DNA of 64,000 nt from Salinibaculum sp. SYNS191. Its GTDB lineage: Archaea; Halobacteriota; Halobacteria; Halobacteriales; Haloarculaceae. Below are positions 25,381 to 33,649 of the stretch, piece after piece (position 1 is the first letter of the stretch; every line of letters starts with the position of its first letter). Below the pieces are notes generated by a model. That model was given only the letters and a program-made list of their open reading frames with translations, ran no database searches and had not been told where the DNA came from. The translations under genes were made by a program, and so were the position numbers. The stretch is from positions 2,976,001 to 3,040,000 of the forward strand of contig NZ_CP147838.1 of NCBI RefSeq assembly GCF_037338445.1. The letters run 5' to 3'.

Positions 25381-27828
25381 ATGGACGAGCAGAATCGGTG
25401 GGAGAGAGATGAGGAAGGCAACCAGTCGAATCACGCCGAATCTGTCGAAGCCGATTCTGTCGCATGGCGCGACATTTTCGAGGCTGAAGAGCGCACGCCA
25501 GAACGGGCTGACATAACAGAGGAGTACTCCGAATTAGGAGCGACGGCTGAGAGAAAACTCCAAGAGCGGACGAATGCGCTCAACGCACTCAAACGGGCGA
25601 GTGAACTCTTTGTCGGCCTGCCTGACGGTGTTGACGACAGTATCCAGACGTACGTCTCTGAACTCCCACAGTGGTTCCGGCGGTCTGAAACAATTGAGGC
25701 CAAGATTCGGGTGGGAGACGACGCGTTCGAAACGGACGGTTTCCATCCGACTACTGACTCTCTGGCAGCGAAGACTCGCACACGCATCGGAACATCTGTC
25801 TCGATGACAGTCGTCTGTACGGACCAGCACCCCGGTACGGGCCGGCGGGCGTGGACCGGAACCGAGCGAGAACTGGTCGAGGCACTCGTCTCACTCATCA
25901 AATCAGAAGTCGACCGGTGGGAGATTGACAGTCTGAAACGCTTGTCTGATGGCGTTGCCGTACTCGACAGCGACCTCAGATACACGTACGTGAACCAACA
26001 GGCTGAAGAGCTTCTCGGAAAAGACAGCGAGGAACTACGTGATGAGTACGTCTGGGACGTTTTTCCCGAGGTAGCAGACACTATCGCCGAAGACAGAATC
26101 CAGACCGCTCTCGAAACGCAGTCTCTGACGTCATTCGAGCAATATAACGCTGAAAAAGAGCAGTGGGTCGAAGCCAGAATCCATCCGGGTGACGAGGGCG
26201 TCATCATCGTATTCACCGATATCACCGACTCGAAGGTAGCCGAACGAGAACTGGATCACGTTCTGGAAACGACCCCCATTGGAATCGTCCTGCTGAACGC
26301 TGAGGGAGAGATTACTCGCGCAAACTCCCGTGCAGAAGCGTTACTTGGCCTGTCCAGATACAAAATGGATCGAAAGGGGTACGACCACCCAGACTGGGAT
26401 ATCTGGGACGAGGCGGGCAATCCGATTCCGCAAAAAGACCATCCTGTCACGCGTGTCTGCAGAACTGGCGAGACCATCCAAGGCTTCACCCATGGGATTA
26501 CACTCCCAGACGGCTCTGAACGGTGGCTATCGAGCAACGTCGCTCCGGTCAAGAGTCAGAACGGATCGCTCGAGCAAATCATCATTGCGCTTGAAGATAT
26601 CACCGTTCCCAAACGTCTCGAACAACTCATCGAGACGTTCCATCCAGTCGACGAGGTTCTCAACAGCGCAACCGCGAGCGAGGAGACCGAACAGGCCATC
26701 TGCGAGTTACTGACGGAAACGCGGGAATACCAGTACGCACGGATTAGTGAGCACACCCCAGGTACGGCTCTGACCCAATCAAATATGAGGGAGTGCTCGA
26801 AGGGTGTCGCTGCCAAGGACTCAGTCTCCCTCCCGATACAATCGCGGACAGAGATCGGGCCGGCAGAGGTCGCTGTTGAAACAGGCGAGATACAGGTCGT
26901 CAGGAGGAACCAACCCGACTCACGGTTCGAGCGGTGGCGAGCATACACACTGGACCAGGGATTCCAGGGTGGAGCTATCGTGCCTCTTGAGCATAGAGGT
27001 CGCGTCTATGGTCTGCTCGTTCTGTATACAGACCGCGGAGCGGCGTTCGGAGACCGTGAGCAGACACTCCTGGCGACACTCGGTGATCGGATTGGCCAGG
27101 TTCTTCACTCACTTGCGACAGAGCGCATGCTCCATACTGACAGAGTGGCCGAGCTCACGTTCGAGAGCACTGACTCGGCGTCGTTTTTTGTCTCGGCTTC
27201 CGAAGAACTCGGTTGTACGATCGACATCATGGAGACGATTCCAGCCTCGGATGAGATGCTGGTCCACTATGCGTCCGTGCAGGATGCTTCGTTGGACGCT
27301 CTCAGTGATATCGCGGAGAACGCGGAGTGGGCCGCCCAGTTGCGACAGATCAGTCACACCGAGGATCCGCCTGGCGGAGAAGTCGAAATTGGACTGCACC
27401 GACGGTCCTTGGCACAGACACTCCTTACAGAGGGTGCAGTCGTCACGACGGATACGGTAACTGACGGCCGGGCCGAAGTCGTCTGCGAAGTGCCGCTTGG
27501 CCACGATATTAGTTCGCTTGTGACACGTGTGCAGGATTCGTTCCCAGAAACAACGTTGGTCTCAAAACGTGAATACACTCCCTCTGCGAAATCGAATGCA
27601 CACGCCGTTGGTCGGGCGCTTGGAGACATCTTCGAAACCGAACTCACTGATCGTCAGCAACAAGTCCTGCGAGCGGCGATGTACAGTGGTTACTTCCAGT
27701 CACCGCGACAAAGTACGGCAACTGAGATTGCCGAGGCTCTCTCGCTCACTCAATCGACAGTCTCCTATCATTTGCGAAAGGCACAACAAACACTTTTTGA
27801 GCGACTGTTTGACCGACTACAGCAGTAA
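25381..27828 (+). CDS. Bat-type (bacterioopsin-activator-like) PAS/GAF regulator with C-terminal HTH
   Basis: An 815-residue regulator. After an acidic N-terminus and helices (residues 1-75) come a GAF-like part (about 75-180), a PAS at about 185-290 (RLSDGVAVLDSDLRYTYVNQ), a second PAS at about 292-410 (TTPIGIVLLNAEGEITRANS), a GAF at about 415-585, and a BAT domain (about 590-750, VAELTFESTDSASFF). The C-terminal HTH_10 motif has ELTDRQQQVLRAAMYSGYF and then SLTQSTVSYHLRKAQQTL. Bat of Halobacterium activates bacterio-opsin genes in low oxygen and light; this paralogue lacks a visible LOV cysteine motif. Its neighbours DICT, TFB and HalOD1 all point to signal-dependent transcription. Confidence 0.9.
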   Translation: MDEQNRWERDEEGNQSNHAESVEADSVAWRDIFEAEERTPERADITEEYSELGATAERKLQERTNALNALKRASELFVGLPDGVDDSIQTYVSELPQWFRRSETIEAKIRVGDDAFETDGFHPTTDSLAAKTRTRIGTSVSMTVVCTDQHPGTGRRAWTGTERELVEALVSLIKSEVDRWEIDSLKRLSDGVAVLDSDLRYTYVNQQAEELLGKDSEELRDEYVWDVFPEVADTIAEDRIQTALETQSLTSFEQYNAEKEQWVEARIHPGDEGVIIVFTDITDSKVAERELDHVLETTPIGIVLLNAEGEITRANSRAEALLGLSRYKMDRKGYDHPDWDIWDEAGNPIPQKDHPVTRVCRTGETIQGFTHGITLPDGSERWLSSNVAPVKSQNGSLEQIIIALEDITVPKRLEQLIETFHPVDEVLNSATASEETEQAICELLTETREYQYARISEHTPGTALTQSNMRECSKGVAAKDSVSLPIQSRTEIGPAEVAVETGEIQVVRRNQPDSRFERWRAYTLDQGFQGGAIVPLEHRGRVYGLLVLYTDRGAAFGDREQTLLATLGDRIGQVLHSLATERMLHTDRVAELTFESTDSASFFVSASEELGCTIDIMETIPASDEMLVHYASVQDASLDALSDIAENAEWAAQLRQISHTEDPPGGEVEIGLHRRSLAQTLLTEGAVVTTDTVTDGRAEVVCEVPLGHDISSLVTRVQDSFPETTLVSKREYTPSAKSNAHAVGRALGDIFETELTDRQQQVLRAAMYSGYFQSPRQSTATEIAEALSLTQSTVSYHLRKAQQTLFERLFDRLQQ

Positions 27829-27997
27829 TAATCTTCTGAAAGTATATTTTACCAGCAGACAATTTAAAACCCATCCGGTATCGTCCTCTTGTAATTGTTA
27901 GTACAGGAAGCAGGTGAACTAGCAACAAAAGAACTTAGGTTCTCTAAACGTAAAATATAGTTAGACAAAATAATAACTATATTGGAGAAAATAGGAA

Positions 27998-28972
27998 ATG
28001 ACGGATACATCCACAAGATCGACACTCCGCGAGGGCAGTACTAAAGCGACTGATACGACCGAGGCTGACGAGGAAGTTACGTGTCCTGAGTGTGGTGGCA
28101 ACCTCGTCAACGATGAGGCGCGCGGCGAAACGAGATGTAATGAGTGTGGGTTGGTCATCGAAGAAGATGAAATCGATCCCGGGCCCGAGTGGCGCGCCTT
28201 CGACGCTACTGAACAAGACAAGAAGTCCCGCGTCGGCGCACCAACTACCAATATGATGCACGATAAGGGACTGTCGACCAATATCGGATGGCAGGACAAA
28301 GACGCCTACGGCAATTCACTGTCGAGCCGGCAACGCGAGAAGATGCGGCGCCTGCGTACTTGGAACGAGCGGTTCCGTACACAGGATAGCAAAGACCGGA
28401 ATCTGAAGCAGGCACTTGGTGAAATTAACCGTATGGCCTCGGCGCTTGGCCTTCCTGAGAATATTCGGGAGACTGCCAGCGTCATCTACCGCCGTGCGCT
28501 CGATGAGGGGCTCCTGCCAGGGCGCTCGATTGAAGGGGTTGCATCTGCCGCGCTCTACGGGGCCGCGCGGCAAGCAGGTACCCCTCGTTCGCTCGATGAG
28601 ATGCAGACCGTGTCCCGCGTCGATAAGCCCGAGGTTGCACGCACGTATCGGTACGTGGCGCGGGAATTGAACCTCGAAATCCAGCCAGCCGACCCGGAGA
28701 GTTACGTGCCACGATTCGCTTCGGAACTTGACCTCGCTGACGAAGTCGAACGGGCTGCCCGCCAACTGCTTCAGACCGCTAAAGACAAGGGCGTCCACTC
28801 AGGCAAGTCGCCGGTCGGGCTGGCGGCTGCTGCCATTTACGCTGGGGCGTTGCTCACAAACCACGAACTCACTCAATACCAGGTGTCTGATGTCGCCAAG
28901 ACCTCTGAGGTCACGATCAGGAACCGGTACAAAGAATTGGTCGAAGCAGCGGACAGCTTACCTCAACCGTGA
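27998..28972 (+). CDS. tfb: Transcription initiation factor TFB (TFIIB homologue)
   Basis: A 324-residue TFB. The N-terminal zinc ribbon has CPECGG and CNECGLVIEEDEID (about 29-55), followed by the B-reader region (GPEWRAFD) and two cyclin repeats: LGEINRMASALGLPENIRET and VERAARQLLQTAKDKGVH, each with a Gly/Ala-rich middle (SIEGVASAALYGAAR and SPVGLAAAAIYAGA). The C-terminal recognition helix is EVTIRNRYKELV. Haloarchaea carry several TFBs for different gene sets. This one lies 170 bp after a Bat-type regulator in very AT-rich DNA (27930-27990), which probably holds its promoter. It may serve a local regulon. Confidence 0.96.
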   Translation: MTDTSTRSTLREGSTKATDTTEADEEVTCPECGGNLVNDEARGETRCNECGLVIEEDEIDPGPEWRAFDATEQDKKSRVGAPTTNMMHDKGLSTNIGWQDKDAYGNSLSSRQREKMRRLRTWNERFRTQDSKDRNLKQALGEINRMASALGLPENIRETASVIYRRALDEGLLPGRSIEGVASAALYGAARQAGTPRSLDEMQTVSRVDKPEVARTYRYVARELNLEIQPADPESYVPRFASELDLADEVERAARQLLQTAKDKGVHSGKSPVGLAAAAIYAGALLTNHELTQYQVSDVAKTSEVTIRNRYKELVEAADSLPQP

Positions 28973-29007
28973 GCCGAATGCAAAGGATTACACCCAGGAG
29001 ACGTGGG

Positions 29008-29190
29008 TCATCCCTGACGGTTGCTCACAGAGTAGTCGACGAAGGCGTCATACAACTCAACGAGGTGACCGAGACGGTTCGACCCGTCGAGCACGCCGAT
29101 CAGGTCCCGGTTGCACTCCAGGGCATCGGGGCCAGTCTCGACAGTCGACAGGAAGCCCACACACGGAGTGAGATGGATGACGACGAATGA
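29008..29190 (-). pseudogene. C-terminal fragment of a haloarchaeal regulatory protein
   Basis: On the reverse strand a frame ending at a TGA at 29008-29010 reads CVGFLSTVETGPDALECNRD, then LIGVLDGSNRLGHLVELYDA, then FVDYSVSNRQG. It has natural-looking composition but no start codon and is cut at its 5' end where the HalOD1 gene begins. I take it as the remaining tail of a lost gene; the family is not identified. Confidence 0.35.
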
Positions 29191-29524
29191 CGATAGCGAT
29201 ACTGCCAGCGACGACGACCCGTCTCTCCACCACGACGCACACCGGCGACAGGTCGCACAACGACGCTACGACCCCGACGAGGACGGTGAACTCACGACCG
29301 CACTCGTCTTCGCCATTGCAGAAGCCAGGGACGTTCCACTCGACGAAGTGAAGTCCCCCTCGTTGTACGATGTCGTCAATGTGCCAGCAATCGAAGATGC
29401 GTTGTTCGACTCCGAGACAGCGGCAAACTCTCGACAGGGCACGGGCACGATCAAGTTCCGCTACACCGACTATCTCGTGAAAGTCCGAAGTGACGGCTGG
29501 ATTCAGGTCTACGACACAACTTAA
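29177..29524 (+). CDS. HalOD1 output-domain protein
   Basis: A 115-residue protein started at the second of two close ATGs (29177, MTTNDDSD). After an acidic His-containing start comes the HalOD1 core: LTTALVFAIAEARDVPLDEV, then SPSLYDVVNVPAIEDALF, and GTIKFRYTDYLVKVRSDGWI. HalOD1 is a haloarchaeal output domain found alone or at the end of signalling proteins; its partner is unknown. It is about 200 bp downstream of the TFB gene and may be the last member of that sensory-transcription group. The upstream fragment at 29008 on the other strand marks DNA rearrangement nearby. Confidence 0.8.
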   Translation: MTTNDDSDTASDDDPSLHHDAHRRQVAQRRYDPDEDGELTTALVFAIAEARDVPLDEVKSPSLYDVVNVPAIEDALFDSETAANSRQGTGTIKFRYTDYLVKVRSDGWIQVYDTT

Positions 29525-29610
29525 TTGTATCAATCGGCCCCGGTGAATCGCTTGGTAGCGTTGGATTCGACCGTTAGAACTAGTGGAATGAATGGGAGAC
29601 TGCCGATGCG

Positions 29611-29910
29611 CTATACTTGCGTGGAGAGGAGACGGTCCAGCTTTGTGAGACTGAACAGCGTCCACTCGTCTCCGAGCTCGGCGGCAAGCCCATCGACAAA
29701 GCCACTCTTCGAGAACAGTGCAAATTGCTCGTCTCGGGTGTCTGGCCCCCACCGAACGCGGTCGGCTTTCTCGCGGAGTGCTATAACGAAATCGTGGCCG
29801 ACAGGTGCGTCGGTCCACTTGCATTCGGCCAGTAACAGACAGTCATCACTTAGCGCGAGACCGACGATGTCGACATACCCTCGTAGCTCGTTAGTGTCTA
29901 CTTTCATCAA
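29611..29910 (-). pseudogene. C-terminal fragment of an archaeal ATPase/DUF234 protein
   Basis: A 99-codon frame with the DUF234 nuclease-like core: YVDIVGLALSDDCLLLAECK (D and ExK of the PD-(D/E)XK type), then WTDAPVGHDFVIAL and FALFSKSGFVDGLAAEL. Full archaeal ATPase-DUF234 proteins are about 450 residues with an N-terminal AAA+ domain. That domain is absent, and the DNA upstream on the reverse strand becomes AT-rich and unrelated. So the gene has lost roughly its first 350 residues and is probably dead. Confidence 0.65.
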
Positions 29911-30090
29911 ACCTCCAGCTGCATTAACTTTTTAAATATAGTTCAATTTATTGAATCAATTCTGTTTTTGCCCCTAACCGATTCCGACCCTCACAGCCGC
30001 CGTTGCACCGCTGTTCTCAGGAGGAGAGATGCACCATGATAGCCCTCTCATGTGCAAGCGCTGTGCATTCGCCGAAACCGTTATCACCCT

Positions 30091-30109
30091 ATGTGCAGAA
30101 CTTGCACAT
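30091..30109. promoter_or_regulatory. Operator palindrome of the 30.1 kb toxin-antitoxin locus
   Basis: A perfect inverted repeat ATGTGCA-GAACT-TGCACAT sits 3 bp before the antitoxin ATG at 30113. A further half-site ATGTGCA occurs at 30050. This is the usual place and shape for antitoxin self-repression; binding by this antitoxin is inferred. Confidence 0.6.
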
Positions 30110-30112
30110 AGA

Positions 30113-30481
30113 ATGAGCGCAAGCGACGATCCGCGACGGGTTCATTTCCAGTCGCCGGAGTATCTGGTCGACCGGTTGGACGCGATTGCTGAGCTCTTTG
30201 ACAAGGACCGGACGGATCTGCTTGTCGAGGCGATTCGCGAGTACATCGAAGATACGGCCGAGAGTGAGACGTTCCAGGAGTTGGTCGCGACGAAGTACTA
30301 CGACGACCAGCTTGAGTTCGAGACTGTCAAGCAGTTGGTCGGTGCCGAGACCGCCCAGCGACTCCGTCTTCTCAAAGCGGACCTCGAGGACGAGCCACTC
30401 GATCTCGCTGCCCCCGATGACGTCGATGTCTACGATGGCGACGCAACGGCAGTCGACACCGCAGCCGACGACGATCGATGA
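30113..30481 (+). CDS. Antitoxin-like protein (RHH-type N-terminus) of a PIN toxin pair
   Basis: A 122-residue protein. The N-terminus (VHFQSPEYLVDRLDAIAELF, then DKDRTDLLVEAIREYIED) fits a ribbon-helix-helix fold: one strand then two helices with a TDLLVEAI turn. The long acidic tail (LEDEPLDLAAPDDVDVYDGD) would mask a toxin. I chose the ATG at 30113 because the palindrome lies right before it and the upstream codons are not protein-like. It overlaps the PIN gene by 4 bp (ATGA), the classic coupled antitoxin-toxin arrangement. Confidence 0.75.
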   Translation: MSASDDPRRVHFQSPEYLVDRLDAIAELFDKDRTDLLVEAIREYIEDTAESETFQELVATKYYDDQLEFETVKQLVGAETAQRLRLLKADLEDEPLDLAAPDDVDVYDGDATAVDTAADDDR

Positions 30482-31047
30482 GCGGCCGGCGACTGCGAAC
30501 GGTCGTCGCCGACACCAGCGCACTCGTCAGCCTCGCTGTACCTCGTGCGGACGCGGCCGTCGACACCGATACCCCGGACCCGTTTCAGTCTCTCCTCACG
30601 TCGTGTGACGTATTCGTGCCGCCAGAAGTTGTCGGGGAGCTCCGTGACATCACGCAGTATCAGGATATCCACGCCGCAGCTGCGAGTAACGTCCTCGCGG
30701 CCCGCGGCCACTACACGGTCGAGGACCCCTACGAACGGGACGAGACGCCGGACTCCCGGCCGACGTTCGGTCTCGACGACGGCGAAACTGACGGGATCGT
30801 CCTCGCGAACACACGCGACGTCGACGGGTTTCTCACCGACGAGTTCGGCGGGAAGAACTTTCCGCTGATTCACGCCGTGTTGCAGGGGCCACGGATCGTT
30901 CCGACGCCGCGGCTCATCGTGGATTACGCTCGGAACGGGTATCTGAGCCACGAGGAGGCTCGAACACTGATCACGACGATCAGCCCGCATCGGAGCTGGG
31001 AGAACAGTCCCTACGTCACGCAGTTGCTCCAGCGCCTCGACGCTTGA
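30478..31047 (+). CDS. PIN-domain nuclease (toxin of the 30.1 kb locus)
   Basis: A 189-residue PIN-like protein. The first acidic position is D in VVADTSALVSLAV (about residue 12), then E in PPEVVGELRD, D in DDGETDGIVLANT (about 107), and D in GFLTDEFGG. It is longer than a minimal VapC, with a C-terminal helical extension (YARNGYLSHEEARTLITTI). It probably acts as a metal-dependent RNase held in check by the upstream protein. The gene is complete and ends 16 bp before the left copy of the long inverted repeat. A short tgacatcctcc motif, typical of an IS200/IS605 end in reverse, follows the stop. Confidence 0.8.
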   Translation: MSGRRLRTVVADTSALVSLAVPRADAAVDTDTPDPFQSLLTSCDVFVPPEVVGELRDITQYQDIHAAAASNVLAARGHYTVEDPYERDETPDSRPTFGLDDGETDGIVLANTRDVDGFLTDEFGGKNFPLIHAVLQGPRIVPTPRLIVDYARNGYLSHEEARTLITTISPHRSWENSPYVTQLLQRLDA

Positions 31048-31063
31048 CATCCTCCTCCGCGTG

Positions 31064-31197
31064 GAGTGGTATGCACACGAACTGAATAGTAAACGAAGAC
31101 GGGGGAGCGGCTACACAATCGGTGGCTTCGCCTTGCTCGCAATCACTGGTCTGTAACGCTCTTCACTGACTATTCAACAGTTGCAGTGACCACTCAA
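31064..31197 (+). repeat. Left arm of a 134-bp inverted repeat (MITE-like)
   Basis: This segment matches the reverse complement of 31741-31874 over its full length with about seven differences by eye. The outer boundary has agtggtatgcac and the inner boundary ends in gtgaccactcaa. The inner motif tgactattcaacagttgc looks like an insertion-sequence terminal repeat. No coding sense was found in it. Confidence 0.85.
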
Positions 31198-31282
31198 GGC
31201 CGTGGTATTGCACCTGTTCAGCGCATAATCGAAGTCTCGCCGTCATCAACCACACCCCGGCTAGTCAACCGAAGCTACTTAC

Positions 31283-31300
31283 GTGATACAGACGTATCAC
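31283..31300. promoter_or_regulatory. Operator palindrome before the RHH antitoxin
   Basis: A perfect inverted repeat GTGATAC-AGAC-GTATCAC ends 5 bp before the ATG at 31306. Its place suggests self-repression by the RHH antitoxin. Confidence 0.6.
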
Positions 31301-31305
31301 AGCAT

Positions 31306-31584
31306 ATGAGTACCGACAGCGACGCCGGTGGTGAGGGCGAAATGGAGAAAATCAACGTCCGGGTGCCGCAGTCGTTGCTGGCACAGATCGACGATGTCTG
31401 GGAGGAACGTGGGTATGCGAACAAATCCGAGTTCATACGTGACGCCCTCCGGGATGCCGTAAACCCTCCGACACAGCTGTCTGAGGAAGCACTTGAACAT
31501 CTGGCTGAGAGTCGCGAGCAGCGAGAGCGGGGTGAGACGGTATCGCAGGACGACGTGAAGGACCGGCTGGGCATCGATGACTGA
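31306..31584 (+). CDS. Ribbon-helix-helix antitoxin (RelB/CopG-type)
   Basis: A 92-residue protein started at the ATG at 31306, just after the palindrome; the frame stays open upstream to 31186 but those codons run toward the repeat. The RHH core is KINVRVPQSLLAQIDDVWEE followed by GYANKSEFIRDALRDAV. The tail (LAESREQRERGETVSQDDVK, then DRLGIDD) is typical of haloarchaeal RelB-like antitoxins. It overlaps the toxin gene by 8 bp. Because the toxin is broken, this antitoxin may now be solitary. Confidence 0.88.
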   Translation: MSTDSDAGGEGEMEKINVRVPQSLLAQIDDVWEERGYANKSEFIRDALRDAVNPPTQLSEEALEHLAESREQRERGETVSQDDVKDRLGIDD

Positions 31585-31744
31585 GGTCGAGTGGACACCC
31601 AAAGCACTCGATTTGCTGGAAGGACTCGACAGCGAAGCCCAAGAGCGGCTGGTCAAGAAACTCGACGAGGCGAAAGACTGGACTTCCCATCGCCTCGAAA
31701 AGCTCAGCGGCTATCTTTCTTCGAGGAGAGAATCCCGCCGTTGA
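31577..31744 (+). pseudogene. Truncated RelE/ParE-type toxin
   Basis: The frame begins like an intact RelE toxin: MTEVEWTPKALDLLEGLDSE, then a helix AQERLVKKLDEAKDWTSHRL and EKLSGY. At that point, near 31715, the normal continuation (the strand with the catalytic Arg and Lys residues) is replaced by LSSRRESRR and a stop. The joining DNA is cttcgaggagagaatcccgcc, which also occurs at 12189. So the last 35 or so residues were lost through insertion or rearrangement of a mobile-element end. The product of 55 residues should lack RNase activity. Confidence 0.85.
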
Positions 31745-31874
31745 ATGGTCACTGCAACTATTGAATAGTCAGTGAAGAGCGTTACAGAACAGTGGTTGCG
31801 AGCAAGGCGAAGCCACCGATTCTGTAGCCGCTCGCCCGTCTTCGTTTACTATTCAGTTCTTGTGCATACCACTC
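31741..31874 (-). repeat. Right arm of the 134-bp inverted repeat (MITE-like)
   Basis: Inverted partner of 31064-31197 with about 95 percent identity by eye. Its inner edge (ttgaatggtcactgc) directly follows the broken toxin frame. The two arms enclose the RHH antitoxin and truncated toxin. The DNA from 31875 to the TnpB start at 31984 may contain the left end of the TnpB element, but I cannot place it exactly. Confidence 0.85.
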
Positions 31875-31983
31875 TACGGCGGGAGTGAATCCGACAACTC
31901 CTCCACAGCCCACTGTCGATGGCAAGGCCGGATATTCCACGCTAATCCGAGTTGTTAAGTAGGTTTTTCTACATAGGCTATAT

Positions 31984-33234
31984 ATGGCGATAGAGGTCAC
32001 TCGCACCTACGTTGGTTCCATCCAGAACCACCGGCAGGTCTGCGATGGCCTTGACTCGCTCGGAGACTCCGCCTCAAAAATCTGGAACGTCGCACGATGG
32101 ACAGCCGACCGTATCTGGGACGCAACTGGCGAAATCCCAGACGAGGGCGTGCTGAAATCGTACATGAAGAACCAAGCGTGCTGGAAAGACCTGAACGCAC
32201 AATCCAGTCAGAAAGTCATCGAAGAACTTTCCGACGCTTTCCAGTCATGGTTTGACCTACGACACAAGGACGACGAGGCGAATCCGCCCGGCTACCGCAA
32301 ACACGGCGACACCCGACCACGTTCCACGGTCACATTCAAAGAAGACGGCTTCAAACACGACCCTGAGAACAATCGCGTTCGACTCTCGAAAGGCTCGAAC
32401 CTCAAGAAGTATTGGTCAGATTTCCTGCTCTGCGAGTACCAGACCCGGCCCGACGTTGACCTCTCGGAAGTCAACAGGGTGCAGAACGTTCGAGTCGTCT
32501 GGAACGGCGACGAGTGGGAACTGCACTTCGTCTGCAAAGTCGAACTCGAAACCAACGACTCGGCAGGTGACGAAGTTGCCGGTATCGATCTTGGCATCAA
32601 GAACATCGCCACGGTCGCATTTCCCGACGAATACGTTCTGTATCCCGGTAACTCGCTCAAGAAAGACAAGCACTACTTCACCCGAGCAGAGTACGATACC
32701 GAGGGGGAGAACGGCCCGTCAAAGAAGTCGATATGGGCGCGTCGAAAACTCGCAGAGCGTGAGACGCACTTCTACCACACACTAACGGACACCATCATCA
32801 CGGAGTGTGTCGAACGCGATGTTGGGACGCTCGCGGTTAGTTGGCCTGAAAACGTGCGAGAGTCCGACTGGGGTAAAACCGGCAACAAGAAGTTGCACTC
32901 ATGGGCGTTCGACCGTATCTACCAGTATCTCGCGTACAAAGGCGAGATCCGCGGTGTCGAGGTGGTGAAGGAGAACGAGTGGGACACCTCGAAGACGTGT
33001 TCACGATGTGGTGATGACACAAAGTCGAACCGTGTCGAACGTGGTTTGTATGTCTGCTCGTCGTGCGAGTTAGTCGGAAATGCGGATTGCAACGGGGCGG
33101 AGAATATGCGGCAGAAGATAACTCCGAGTCCTCATGGTGAGGATAGGAGTAACGGCTGTGTGGCACAGCCATCGGTACATTTGTTCGATTCAAAAAGTGG
33201 GGTGTTCGCCCCGCGAGAACAGATCGTGCCGTAG
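31984..33234 (+). CDS. tnpB: TnpB RNA-guided nuclease (OrfB, IS200/IS605 family, IS1341 type)
   Basis: A 416-residue TnpB of full length. The RuvC-like core has GIDLGIKNIA (first Asp, about residue 202), the WPENVRESDW segment (likely catalytic Glu, about 285), and GNADCNGAENM (third Asp, about 365). Between the last two is a zinc finger, CSRCGDD and CSSCE. TnpB is now known as a nuclease guided by an RNA read from the element's right end; it cuts matching DNA and helps the element persist. No TnpA transposase is nearby, so the element moves only if TnpA acts in trans. A hairpin-bearing right end follows at 33267. Confidence 0.95.
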   Translation: MAIEVTRTYVGSIQNHRQVCDGLDSLGDSASKIWNVARWTADRIWDATGEIPDEGVLKSYMKNQACWKDLNAQSSQKVIEELSDAFQSWFDLRHKDDEANPPGYRKHGDTRPRSTVTFKEDGFKHDPENNRVRLSKGSNLKKYWSDFLLCEYQTRPDVDLSEVNRVQNVRVVWNGDEWELHFVCKVELETNDSAGDEVAGIDLGIKNIATVAFPDEYVLYPGNSLKKDKHYFTRAEYDTEGENGPSKKSIWARRKLAERETHFYHTLTDTIITECVERDVGTLAVSWPENVRESDWGKTGNKKLHSWAFDRIYQYLAYKGEIRGVEVVKENEWDTSKTCSRCGDDTKSNRVERGLYVCSSCELVGNADCNGAENMRQKITPSPHGEDRSNGCVAQPSVHLFDSKSGVFAPREQIVP

Positions 33235-33294
33235 ACCGGCAAATATCCCACCTGCGGTACGGGAAGCCCCGGCGTTCACGCCGGGGAGGATGTC
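33235..33294 (+). repeat. Right end of the intact TnpB element (probable guide-RNA scaffold)
   Basis: After the TnpB stop come a CCTGCGG core within TCCC...GGGA and a perfect hairpin CCCCGGCG-TTCA-CGCCGGGG (33267-33286), ending aggatgtca at 33287-33294. Haloarchaeal IS1341-type ends commonly finish this way. In TnpB systems the 3' scaffold ends here and the guide is read from flanking DNA, which would begin at about 33295. Expression is inferred. Confidence 0.6.
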
Positions 33295-33595
33295 ACCGGG
33301 CGATAATCACCTGGGACCGCGAGGAGGACGTTCTCATCGTCGAAGCAGTCGGCCATCGCCGGAATATCTATGATCGTCATCTCCCACCGTGACGACTCGG
33401 GCTAGCGACGGATCCTCACCACATCCTCACATTTCAGCCCCATCCCCGGTCTGACTGGTGCAGGACACTCAGGTCGGCCAAGGAACGATCTAGTATACGA
33501 GAATGCTTCCCGTCCTGACGAGGAATAGCAGCATGGTCTGTTTCTGGATAGTTTGCTATTCTCACCCTTCTGAGGCTGATGAGCGCGGTGATTTC

Positions 33596-33638
33596 GTTAA
33601 CCAACCAAACGATCAATAGTGAGTCAGTGTTGGTTAAC
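33596..33638. promoter_or_regulatory. Long-spaced palindrome before a decayed gene pair
   Basis: The arms GTTAACCAAC (33596-33605) and GTTGGTTAAC (33629-33638) are perfect inverted repeats separated by 23 bp, ending 11 bp before the ATG at 33650. Perfect 10-bp arms in the promoter position suggest an operator that has outlived its genes. Confidence 0.55.
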
Positions 33639-33649
33639 ACAGAGAGCCG

